Source of the DNA: Gordonia hankookensis
GTDB taxonomy: Bacteria > Actinomycetota > Actinomycetes > Mycobacteriales > Mycobacteriaceae
Reading direction: 5' to 3'
Length of the DNA stretch: 64,000 bases
NCBI RefSeq assembly: GCF_014673215.1
Contig: NZ_JACWMS010000002.1
Coordinates: forward strand, 124,001-188,000
Shown here: piece by piece, positions 18,350-26,047 of the stretch
How the letters are laid out: every line of letters begins with the position of its first letter
Numbering within the stretch: position 1 is the first letter of the stretch
Notes under the pieces: generated by a model
The model's input: the letters and a program-made list of their open reading frames with translations, nothing else
Databases searched by the model: none
Told to the model about the DNA's origin: nothing
Position numbers and translations under genes: made by a program

Positions 18350-20368
18350 CTACAGTCCCAGGTTTCGGATGATCGATTCGGCCACGTCGACCGGCGAACC
18401 ATCCGATGGTGTCACCACCACGTCGGCGTGGCCGGGACGTTCGTAGGGTGAGTCGATTCCGGTGAACTGGCTGATCTCGCCACGACGTGCCTTGGCGTAC
18501 AGGCCTTTCGGGTCACGTTCTTCACACACTTCGAGCGGCGTGTCGACGAAGATCTCGAAGAACGGCAGTCGCCGCTGCGCATGGATCTCGCGCGCCCGCT
18601 GCCTCTCCTCGGCGAACGGACTGATCAGCGAGACGATCGCGATCGCCCCCGCATCGGCGAACAGGGCGGCGACCTCACTGGTTCGGCGGATGTTCTCCCG
18701 CCGGTCGTCGTCGGAGAATCCGAGGTCGACGTTGAGACCATGCCGGAGGTTGTCGCCGTCCATCAGGTACGCGGGGCGGCCCTCGGCCACCAGTCGGCGT
18801 TCGAGTTCGACGGCCAACGAGGACTTGCCGGAACCGGACAGCCCGGTGAGCCAGATGGTGGCACCCTGATGCGTCCGCTGTTCACGCGACACCTTGGTGG
18901 TCTGCCACACCACGTGGCTGTCGTTGCTGACCGGCGCGGTGATCATGCCCGCCGCGACCGTCTTGTTGCTCCCCTCGTCGATGAGGATGAAGCTGCCGGT
19001 CTCCCGGTTCTTGCGGTAGGCGTCGAACATCACCGGCTGCTGGGTGTGCACCGTGATCCGCGCGATCTCGTTGAGCCCGAGGCTCGTCGCCTCCTCGTCA
19101 CGGTGCAGGGTGTTGACGTCGAGCCGATAGTTCAGACCACTCACCTGCGCGCGGGTCACCCGTGTGCCGCACATCATCTGATAGCGGTTGCCCGGACGCA
19201 GTTCGGTGTCGTCGGCGAACCAGCACACCATCGCGTCGAGGTCACGGCCGATGTACGGACGGTTGTTCGGGCGCGCCAGCATGTCGCCACGCACGATGTC
19301 GATCTCGTCAGCGAGTTCGATCGACACCGCCATCGTCGCGAACGCCTCGTCCACCTTGGTGCCGCCGGGCCCCCAGATCTCGGTGATGGTCGTGCTGAAT
19401 CCCCCTGGCAGGACGACGATCTCATCGCCTCGCGAGAACACGCCGCCGGCCACCGTGCCCGCGTAGGCACGGTGGTCGGCACCGTCGCTGCGCTGCGGCC
19501 GGATGACGTACTGCACCGGCATCCGCGCGTCGATCAGGTTGCGGTCCGAGGCGATGTAGACGTTCTCGAGGTGGTTCAGCAACGGCCGCCCCTCGTACCA
19601 CGGCATGTTCACCGACTGCTCGACCACGTTGTCGCCCTGCAATGCAGACATCGGGATGAAGGTCAGGTCGACGACGTTCAGCTTGGCGGCAAAGGCGACG
19701 AAGTCGTCGCAGATCTCGTCGAAGCGCTCCTGCGACCAGTCGACGAGGTCCATCTTGTTCACGCAGATGGTCAGGTGTGGGATGCCGAGGAGTGAGGAGA
19801 GGAACGCGTGCCGCCGGGTCTGTTCCAGCACCCCTTTGCGGGCGTCGATGAGGATCATCGCCAGGTCGGAGGTCGAGGCGCCGGTGACCATGTTGCGCGT
19901 GTACTGCACATGTCCAGGCGTGTCGGCGATGATGAACTTACGCCTCGGGGTGGTGAAGTACCGGTAGGCGACGTCGATCGTGATGCCCTGCTCGCGTTCG
20001 GCCCGCAGGCCATCGGTGAGGAGTGCGAGGTTCGCATACTCGTCACCACGCTCGGCGCTCGTGCGCTCGATGGATTCGAGCTGATCGGTGAAGATGCTCT
20101 TCGAATCGAAGAGCAGTCTGCCGATGAGCGTCGACTTGCCGTCGTCGACCGATCCGGCGGTGGCCAGGCGGAGCAGTTCTTTGGCGTGCCGACCGGGCCC
20201 GCTCACTTCGTTCCCGGCGCCCACCACACCGGGCCCGCTCACTTCGTTCCCGGCGCCCACCACACCAGGCCCGCTCACTTCGTTCCCGGCGCCCACCACA
20301 CCAGGCCCGCTCACTTCGTTCCCGGCGCCCATCACACCAGGCCCGCTCACTTCGTTCCCGGCGCCCAT
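18350..20368 (-). CDS. cysNC: sulfate adenylyltransferase large subunit/APS kinase fusion CysNC
   Basis: 672 residues. The N-terminal half is the EF-Tu-like GTPase CysN (AGSVDDGKST P-loop, DTPGH, NKMD). The C-terminal about 180 residues are APS kinase CysC (GLSGSGKSS P-loop). With CysD it makes APS from sulfate and ATP, driven by GTP, then phosphorylates APS to PAPS. The mycobacterial fusion is about 614 residues. The excess of about 58 is an N-terminal extension of five near-identical 12-residue repeats (GAGNEVSGPGVV/M). ATG 20368 shares one base with the cysD stop (TGATG), so translation probably starts there and reads the repeats; in-frame GTG or ATG codons in each unit are alternatives. 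Confidence 0.93.
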   Translation of the reverse strand: MGAGNEVSGPGVMGAGNEVSGPGVVGAGNEVSGPGVVGAGNEVSGPGVVGAGNEVSGPGRHAKELLRLATAGSVDDGKSTLIGRLLFDSKSIFTDQLESIERTSAERGDEYANLALLTDGLRAEREQGITIDVAYRYFTTPRRKFIIADTPGHVQYTRNMVTGASTSDLAMILIDARKGVLEQTRRHAFLSSLLGIPHLTICVNKMDLVDWSQERFDEICDDFVAFAAKLNVVDLTFIPMSALQGDNVVEQSVNMPWYEGRPLLNHLENVYIASDRNLIDARMPVQYVIRPQRSDGADHRAYAGTVAGGVFSRGDEIVVLPGGFSTTITEIWGPGGTKVDEAFATMAVSIELADEIDIVRGDMLARPNNRPYIGRDLDAMVCWFADDTELRPGNRYQMMCGTRVTRAQVSGLNYRLDVNTLHRDEEATSLGLNEIARITVHTQQPVMFDAYRKNRETGSFILIDEGSNKTVAAGMITAPVSNDSHVVWQTTKVSREQRTHQGATIWLTGLSGSGKSSLAVELERRLVAEGRPAYLMDGDNLRHGLNVDLGFSDDDRRENIRRTSEVAALFADAGAIAIVSLISPFAEERQRAREIHAQRRLPFFEIFVDTPLEVCEERDPKGLYAKARRGEISQFTGIDSPYERPGHADVVVTPSDGSPVDVAESIIRNLGL
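20195..20368. repeat. 36-bp tandem repeat, five units, inside the 5' end of cysNC
   Basis: Units start at 20195, 20231, 20267, 20303 and 20339 (the last is partial, about 30 bases). On the plus strand each reads GGCCCGCTCACTTCGTTCCC followed by GGCGCCCACCACACC with one or two changes. The 36-base period keeps the cysNC frame, so a change in copy number alters only the length of the N-terminal tail. Confidence 0.95.
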
Positions 20369-21312
20369 CAGAAGTACCCCTCCTTCTTCCGATCCTCCAT
20401 ACCCGCTTCGGAGATGCGGTCGTCGGCGCGGGTGGCACCCCGTTCGGTGACCCGGGTGATCTCGATCTCCTCGACCACCTTCTCGATGGTGTCGGCCCCG
20501 CTGAGGACACAGCCGGTGCAGGTGGCGTCGCCGACGGTACGGAAGCGGACCATCTCGGTCCGCGTCTCCTCCCCCGGGTACTGCTGCAGGAATCGGGTGT
20601 TCGCGAGCAACATGCCGTCGCGCGGGATGACCTCACGCTCATGCGCGTAGTAGATCGGCGGGAGTTCGATGTGTTCGGCGCCGATGTACTGCCAGATGTC
20701 GAGCTCGGTCCAGTTGCTCAGCGGGAACACCCGGATGTGTTCGCCCTTGTGATGTCTGCCGTTGTAGAGGTGCCAGAGTTCGGGGCGTTGGGCGCGCGGG
20801 TCCCAGGCACCGAACTCGTCACGGAAACTGAACACCCGCTCCTTGGCCCTCGCCTTCTCCTCGTCGCGCCGGGCACCGCCGAACACCGCGTCGAAGCGAT
20901 TCTCGGTGATGCCACGAAGGAGTGCGGTGGTCTGCAGCCGGTTGCGGCTCGTACCCGGACCGGTGTCCTCGACGACACGTCCGGCATCGATGTCATCCTG
21001 GACGGAGCTCACCACCAGTCGCACACCGGTCTGCTCGACGACGCGGTCACGGAAATCGATGACCTCATCGAAATTGTGTCCGGTGTCGACATGCATCAGC
21101 GGGAACGGCACCGGGGCCGGCCAGAATGCCTTGCGCGCCAGGTGGAACATCACCACCGAGTCCTTGCCACCGGAGAACAGCAGTACCGGGCGCTCGAAGG
21201 TGGCGGCCACCTCGCGAATGATGTGGACCGACTCGGCCTCGAGCGCATCCAGATGGGTCAATTCGTACCCGTGGTGCACGCGATAGCCTGTCGCGTCTGC
21301 CGTGCTCGACAC
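20368..21312 (-). CDS. cysD: sulfate adenylyltransferase small subunit CysD
   Basis: 314 residues of the PP-loop ATP pyrophosphatase family. It has SGGKDSVVM near residue 50, followed by FPLMHVDTGHNF and the C-terminal RYPGEETRTEMVRFR-type region. It forms ATP sulfurylase with CysN. I chose GTG 21312 because AAGGAG lies 7 bases before it and the length matches the roughly 309-residue mycobacterial CysD; the frame is open to 21399. First gene of cysD-cysNC-cysQ and divergent from the IclR gene across 48 bases. Confidence 0.93.
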   Translation of the reverse strand: MSSTADATGYRVHHGYELTHLDALEAESVHIIREVAATFERPVLLFSGGKDSVVMFHLARKAFWPAPVPFPLMHVDTGHNFDEVIDFRDRVVEQTGVRLVVSSVQDDIDAGRVVEDTGPGTSRNRLQTTALLRGITENRFDAVFGGARRDEEKARAKERVFSFRDEFGAWDPRAQRPELWHLYNGRHHKGEHIRVFPLSNWTELDIWQYIGAEHIELPPIYYAHEREVIPRDGMLLANTRFLQQYPGEETRTEMVRFRTVGDATCTGCVLSGADTIEKVVEEIEITRVTERGATRADDRISEAGMEDRKKEGYF

Positions 21313-21329
21313 TGACCATCTCCTTGACA

Positions 21330-21357
21330 TGTCGGATATTCGACACTCAGTATTGAG
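21330..21357. promoter_or_regulatory. two imperfect palindromes between cysD and the IclR gene
   Basis: TGTCGGATATTCGACA (21330-21345) and CTCAGTATTGAG (21346-21357) lie next to each other. Both are symmetric with one mismatched pair and an AT-rich centre. They fill the 48-base gap between divergent starts, so the neighbouring IclR protein could control both directions. Confidence 0.4.
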
Positions 21358-21360
21358 TAT

Positions 21361-22275
21361 GTGACACAAACCGTAGGTGAGTCGTCTGGCGCGAGTCAAC
21401 CGTCGCGCGCCGGCACCTCACCTCCCACCGCCCGCGTCGTCAGCATCATCGAACTCCTCGCCGATCCGGACAGGCAATCGATGACGCTTGCTGAGATTGT
21501 CCGCCAGATCGGGCTGTCGCGCGCCACCGCCCACGCGATCGTGGGCGAGCTCGTCGAACACGGCTGGATGTTCCGGGACCCGGCGTCGAACACCTACGGG
21601 ATCGGTCCGGGATTCGTCGCGCTCGCCCGGTCTGCCGACAATGCCGATCACCTGAGTCGCTGGGCGGGTACCGCCGCACGCGAACTGAGCGAGCGATTGT
21701 CGATCCCGTGCTTCGTCGCCCGACGCACCGCACCCGATTCGATCACCGTGTCCGAACACGCCGTTCCCGATCACCTCACCGACGACGGAGACGCATCGCC
21801 GTGGTTCCGGCATGGCCAGCGCATCCGCCTGCGCCCACCGATCTGCCGCGAGTTCCTCGCATGGGAGACGTCGGAGGTCCGGGCCGAATGGATCGCCCAG
21901 GCTCCGGAGACCACACGGACGCGACTACGACTGGTCCTCGACGTCGTCGCCGAGCGTGGGTACTCGATCGAGCGGATGACCGACGATCACGTCGCCATGG
22001 TCGACGCGTTGAGCTCACTCGACACGATGTCGGACGGCCTGCGCGCCAAGGTCGGCGACCTGCTGACCGAACTGTCGGTGATCGACTACCTCCCTGACGA
22101 GCTGACCGGCGACGTCGCCGCGGTCACGATCGGCGCTCCGATCAGGGATGCGAACCGTGGCGTCGTGGCTTCGATCGTCGCCTGCCCCAACACGACGATG
22201 GCGGCAACCGAGCTGATCGCCGTCGCCGACGCGACGCGGTCGGCTGCCGACCGGATCTCCGAACAGCTGCGATAG
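21361..22275 (+). CDS. IclR-family transcriptional regulator
   Basis: 304 residues: a winged helix-turn-helix at about 24-85 (AEIVRQIGLSRATAHAIV recognition region) and a C-terminal IclR effector domain of weaker conservation. The start is uncertain; GTG 21361 is the first in-frame codon after the gap and no clear ribosome site precedes it. Its target is probably itself and/or cysDNC-Q, judged only from the divergent layout and the palindromes between them. Confidence 0.8.
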   Translation: MTQTVGESSGASQPSRAGTSPPTARVVSIIELLADPDRQSMTLAEIVRQIGLSRATAHAIVGELVEHGWMFRDPASNTYGIGPGFVALARSADNADHLSRWAGTAARELSERLSIPCFVARRTAPDSITVSEHAVPDHLTDDGDASPWFRHGQRIRLRPPICREFLAWETSEVRAEWIAQAPETTRTRLRLVLDVVAERGYSIERMTDDHVAMVDALSSLDTMSDGLRAKVGDLLTELSVIDYLPDELTGDVAAVTIGAPIRDANRGVVASIVACPNTTMAATELIAVADATRSAADRISEQLR

Positions 22276-22379
22276 GGGAATCAGCTCAGCTCCTCCGTTC
22301 ATCTGACACACCAGTCACGACAACATCACAGTTCCCATAACTCGCAAACATCCGATAACGGGCAGATCGGCTCATCGAC

Positions 22380-22385
22380 TACCGT
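22380..22385 (+). promoter_or_regulatory. -10 box, leaderless start
   Basis: TACCGT followed by 7 bases and ATG 22393. There is no ribosome-binding site, so a leaderless transcript is likely. Confidence 0.4.
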
Positions 22386-22392
22386 CCCCGGC

Positions 22393-22911
22393 ATGCCCCA
22401 GCTCCCTCACCTCACGACCACGCCTTCCGCGACTCTGACCCCGGTGCGCGGTCGCCGCCCGTTCCGCCTCGCCATCGCCCTCCTCGCCGTCACTGCCGCG
22501 ATCGGACTCGGCGCCGTGGCGCCCGCGACCGCGTCAGCCGAGACGGTCGTGCCGCTCGACCGATGCTGGGGAGTGAGTCCCAACATCGTCGACCAGCCGT
22601 TCAGTACCGCTCGACTGTTCGTGAGTCCGAACGGGCGCGGCCGGGTCACCGCTGCGGTCCGCGACGTCTCCAGCTTCTGGACACCCACCGGCGGGTACCA
22701 ATCGGCCGGACGCCTCGACTGGCACAACCTCTCGACCGGCGCGAAGGGCGTCGCGGTGAACACCGCGCAGATCAGGCTGTTCGTCGGCGGACCCACGTTC
22801 CGGCTCGACACCGGGCCCGGAACGGTTCGGGTCACGTTCAGCGCAGTGAATCGCAACGCGTTGTGGGCGATACCGAGCACCTCCTGTAGCGGAACCATGC
22901 GCGTGGGTTGA
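22393..22911 (+). CDS. secreted protein of unknown function
   Basis: 172 residues. About 23 N-terminal residues precede a clear Sec signal (RRPFRLAIALLAV then APATASAE, cut near residue 50). The mature part is about 120 residues, predicted beta-rich, with two cysteines (RCWG near its start and SCSG near its end) that could form a disulfide. I do not recognise the family. The long region before the hydrophobic core may mean that the true start is further in, but no later ATG with a ribosome site is visible. Confidence 0.6.
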   Translation: MPQLPHLTTTPSATLTPVRGRRPFRLAIALLAVTAAIGLGAVAPATASAETVVPLDRCWGVSPNIVDQPFSTARLFVSPNGRGRVTAAVRDVSSFWTPTGGYQSAGRLDWHNLSTGAKGVAVNTAQIRLFVGGPTFRLDTGPGTVRVTFSAVNRNALWAIPSTSCSGTMRVG

Positions 22912-22958
22912 CCGAGTCCCCGACCACGCTGCCCGGATCGAGCGACACCCGACTACCA

Positions 22959-22972
22959 ACCAAGCACTTGCT
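22959..22972. promoter_or_regulatory. KstR2-like operator upstream of echA-fadE operon
   Basis: ACCAAGCACTTGCT fits the mycobacterial KstR2 consensus as I recall it (AnCAAGnnCTTGnT) at every fixed position. It lies just upstream of the putative -10 of the operon, at the -35 position, suited to repression. Confidence 0.6.
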
Positions 22973-22976
22973 AGGT

Positions 22977-22982
22977 TAGGCT
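22977..22982 (+). promoter_or_regulatory. -10 box of leaderless echA
   Basis: TAGGCT, then six bases, then ATG 22989. The operator at 22959-22972 ends four bases upstream. No Shine-Dalgarno is visible. Confidence 0.5.
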
Positions 22983-22988
22983 CGGGGC

Positions 22989-23909
22989 ATGAGTGATGCC
23001 GTCATCCCGCCCGCACTCGGCCCCGACGACCTCGGGCCGGATTCGACACCCGTCGCCTACGAGGTCGGCGGTCCCGAAGGCGCTGTCGCCTACGTGACGC
23101 TGAACCGGCCCGATTACCGCAACGCCCAGAACTCGGTGATGACGTATTCGCTCGATGCGGCCTTCCGCAAGGCCGTCGACGACGCGGCGGTCAAGGTCGT
23201 GGTGCTCCGCGCCAATGGCAAGCACTTCTCGGCCGGTCACGACATCGGTACGCCCGAACGCGACTTCGACACGTACTACGACAACGTCGCCACCCTGCAT
23301 TGGGATCACACCGACAAGTCGGGGGCAGATCAGCGTCTCGCGCGCGAGATGGAGGTCTACATGGGCATGTGCCGCCGTTGGCGTGACATGCCCAAGCCGG
23401 TCATCGCCCAGGTGCACGGCGCCTGCATCGCGGGCGGTCTGATGCTCGCGTGGATCTGCGACTTCATCGTGGCCTCCGACGACGCTTTCTTCTCCGATCC
23501 TGTTGCCCGCATGGGCATCCCGGGTGTGGAGTACTTCGCGCACGCCTACGCACTCGGCACCCGCCGTGCGAAGGAGATCCTGTTCACCGGCGAACGGTTC
23601 ACCGCAGCGCAGGCCGCCGAGTGGGGCATGGTCAACCACGTCGTGCCCCGGGATGAACTGTCCGCCAAGGTCGACGCGATCGCCGAGAAGATGATCGCGA
23701 TGCCGATGCAAGGACTCTTCCTGAGCAAGAAGGCCGTCAACATCTGCGAGGACCAGATGGGCCTGCGGAACTCGATGGACTCGGTGTTCGGGTGGCATCA
23801 CTTCGCGCATGCGGCCAACTCCGAATCGGGCGGTGATTCGCTCGGCGGCATGGACGCCAAGTCGATGAAGGCGAGTGGGGCGTCGGCATCCAACGGGTCG
23901 GGGAGCTGA
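22989..23909 (+). CDS. enoyl-CoA hydratase/isomerase family protein
   Basis: 306 residues of the crotonase fold. The CoA/oxyanion motif AGHDIG is near residue 84, and a second oxyanion segment is CIAGGLMLAWICD near 150. It is longer than the usual 250-260 residues, with an insertion around 90-130 and a Ser/Gly-rich C-terminus. First gene of a four-gene unit with three acyl-CoA dehydrogenases, preceded by a KstR2-like box. The pattern recalls echA13-fadE17-fadE18 of M. tuberculosis. The substrate may be a steroid-derived acyl-CoA; this is inference. Confidence 0.88.
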   Translation: MSDAVIPPALGPDDLGPDSTPVAYEVGGPEGAVAYVTLNRPDYRNAQNSVMTYSLDAAFRKAVDDAAVKVVVLRANGKHFSAGHDIGTPERDFDTYYDNVATLHWDHTDKSGADQRLAREMEVYMGMCRRWRDMPKPVIAQVHGACIAGGLMLAWICDFIVASDDAFFSDPVARMGIPGVEYFAHAYALGTRRAKEILFTGERFTAAQAAEWGMVNHVVPRDELSAKVDAIAEKMIAMPMQGLFLSKKAVNICEDQMGLRNSMDSVFGWHHFAHAANSESGGDSLGGMDAKSMKASGASASNGSGS

Positions 23910-23910
23910 C

Positions 23911-25077
23911 ATGGATCTCTATTTCGACGACGACGCCGAGGAATTCCGCACCGAGGTGCGTTCGTGGCTTGCCGAACACGTTCCCGCCGAGCCACTCCCG
24001 TCGATGGACACCGCGGAGGGCTTCGAGGCGCACCGGGATTGGGAACGAACGATGGCCACCGATCGGATGTCGGTGGTGAGCTGGCCCGAGGAATACGGTG
24101 GCCGCGACGTCCCCCTGCTGCACTGGGTCATCTTCGAGGAGGAGTACTACCGCTCGGGTGCGCCCGGCCGCGTCAGCCAGAACGGTATCTTCCTCCTGGC
24201 CCCCACCTTGTTCGAACATGCCAACCCCGGCCAGCTCGCCCGCATCCTGCCCCGCATGGCGCGCGCCGACGACATCTGGGGCCAGGCGTGGAGTGAACCA
24301 GAGGCGGGCAGCGACCTCGCCTCGCTACGGTCGACGGCGACCCGCACCGACGGCGGATGGCTGCTCAACGGGCAGAAGACCTGGAGCTCGCGGTCGAGCT
24401 TCGCCGACTGGGCGTTCGGCCTGTTCCGCACCGACAAAGAGGCCAAGCGCCACAAGGGCCTGACCTACTTCATGTTCGACCTGCGCAGTCCGGGCGTCAC
24501 GGTACGGCCGATCGCGCAGCTCGACGGCGAGCCCGGCTTTGCCGAACTCTTCCTCTCCGATGTCTTCGTCCCCGACGACCCGGCCGATCCCGGTGACTCC
24601 GGCGTCATCGGTGAGATCGACAACGGCTGGCGCGTGGCCATGAGCACCGCGGCCAACGAGCGCGGGCTCTCGCTGCGTTCTCCCGGCCGCTTCCTGGCCG
24701 CCACGGACCGACTCGTCGATCTGTGGAAGCGCAATCGCGATTCGGTGCCGTCGACGGCGAATGTCGATGCCCGAGTTGCCGATGCATGGATCGGTGCCCG
24801 CGCCTACGAGCTCTCGACGTACCAGACGGTCAGCCGCCTCGCCGCCGGCGGCCAGCTGGGTATGGAATCGTCGATCAACAAGGTGTTCTGGTCGCAATGG
24901 GACATCGCCACCCACGAGACCGCCCTCGACCTCCAGGGCGTCGACGCCGAACTCGACGACAACTGGATGGACGGTTACCTCTTCTCGCTGTCCGGACCGA
25001 TCTACGCCGGTACCAACGAGATCCAGCGCAACGTCATCGCGGAACGCCTCCTCGGCCTCCCGCGTGGGGACAGGTGA
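23911..25077 (+). CDS. acyl-CoA dehydrogenase (FadE), subunit 1
   Basis: 388 residues with the full acyl-CoA dehydrogenase fold. Visible are the FAD-site WSEPEAGSDL and GQKTWSS segments and the C-terminal YAGTNEIQRNVIAERLLGLPRG. It follows echA by one base. Actinobacterial FadE enzymes of steroid catabolism often work as alpha2beta2 pairs of unlike chains; this full-length chain with one of the two shorter ones downstream would fit. Confidence 0.9.
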   Translation: MDLYFDDDAEEFRTEVRSWLAEHVPAEPLPSMDTAEGFEAHRDWERTMATDRMSVVSWPEEYGGRDVPLLHWVIFEEEYYRSGAPGRVSQNGIFLLAPTLFEHANPGQLARILPRMARADDIWGQAWSEPEAGSDLASLRSTATRTDGGWLLNGQKTWSSRSSFADWAFGLFRTDKEAKRHKGLTYFMFDLRSPGVTVRPIAQLDGEPGFAELFLSDVFVPDDPADPGDSGVIGEIDNGWRVAMSTAANERGLSLRSPGRFLAATDRLVDLWKRNRDSVPSTANVDARVADAWIGARAYELSTYQTVSRLAAGGQLGMESSINKVFWSQWDIATHETALDLQGVDAELDDNWMDGYLFSLSGPIYAGTNEIQRNVIAERLLGLPRGDR

Positions 25078-25081
25078 CACC

Positions 25082-26047
25082 ATGGAATTCCTCCTCTCCG
25101 ATGTGCACGACGACCTGGGCTCCACGGTCGACGCCCTGCTGACCAAGGCCGATGTCGCCTCGCGCGCCCGCGCGTGGGCCGACGGCGATCCGCAACCGGC
25201 GACCGAGGTCTTCGCCACCCTGGCCGAGACCGGGATCAGCGGCCTGCTGATCGACGAGTCGTCAGGCGGCTCTTCGGCCGGCGCCATCGAGATGGCCGTC
25301 GCCATGGAACAGATCGGACGCCACGCCCTGCCCGGACCGGTCATCGAGACCATCGCGGTGCTGCCGGTGTTGTTCCACGCCGCGAACATCACCGGGGAAC
25401 GTCTGAGCGCCTTGGCCGAGGGCGCGATAGCCACCTGCGCCATCCCACCGATCGCGCCGATGGCCCCCGTCGCCGACGTCGCCTATCTCGTGCGCGACGG
25501 CGTGCTCAGCACCGCCACCGTCGGCGAACCGGTGGCGACGGTGGATCCCACCCGCATGGTCGCCGAGCTGACCCCGGGCGAGGTACTGGCCGACGGGGTA
25601 TCCGTCGACGACGCGATCGACATCGGGATCCTGGCGGCGGCGGCACAGCTGCTCGGCATGGCAGGCGCAATGCTCACCCTCGCCGCCGACTATGCACAGG
25701 CGCGCAAGCAGTTCGGCCGTCCCATCGGCTCCTTCCAGGCGGTCAAGCACCACCTCGCCGACGTCGCGATCGCGATCGAGATGGCACGACCGCTTGTGCA
25801 TGCCGCCGCTCTCGGGATCGACGGTCTGGCGCCGGAGGACACCGACATCCGTCGGGACGTCGCCGCGGCCAAGGTCGCGGCAGGCGACGCCGCCCACCTG
25901 GCCTCGCGCCGGGCGCTGCAGGTGCTGGGGGCCATCGGCTACACCACCGAGCACGACCTGTCCCTCTACCTGACCAAGACACGTGCGCTGCTCACCGCGT
26001 GGGGAACTCCCGCGGTCTTGCGGCAGCGAGTACTGGAGTCGTTGTGA
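25082..26047 (+). CDS. acyl-CoA dehydrogenase (FadE), subunit 2 (short)
   Basis: 321 residues, shorter than canonical chains and close to FadE32/FadE33-type steroid FadEs in length. It keeps the N-terminal helical domain (LAETGISGLLIDE), has a reduced middle beta domain, and keeps the C-terminal helical domain (ARKQFGRPIGSFQAVKHHLAD). Probably a partner chain of a heteromeric dehydrogenase. ATG 25082 is 4 bases after the previous stop; its stop overlaps the next start. Confidence 0.88.
   Translation: MEFLLSDVHDDLGSTVDALLTKADVASRARAWADGDPQPATEVFATLAETGISGLLIDESSGGSSAGAIEMAVAMEQIGRHALPGPVIETIAVLPVLFHAANITGERLSALAEGAIATCAIPPIAPMAPVADVAYLVRDGVLSTATVGEPVATVDPTRMVAELTPGEVLADGVSVDDAIDIGILAAAAQLLGMAGAMLTLAADYAQARKQFGRPIGSFQAVKHHLADVAIAIEMARPLVHAAALGIDGLAPEDTDIRRDVAAAKVAAGDAAHLASRRALQVLGAIGYTTEHDLSLYLTKTRALLTAWGTPAVLRQRVLESL

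Noticed and set aside
20195..20368. 36-bp repeat block considered as a CRISPR array
   Set aside because: Units are directly abutting, with no variable spacers, and the block is coding.
18581..20650. Long plus-strand frames opposite cysNC
   Set aside because: Opposite strand of a certain gene; composition is typical of antisense frames.
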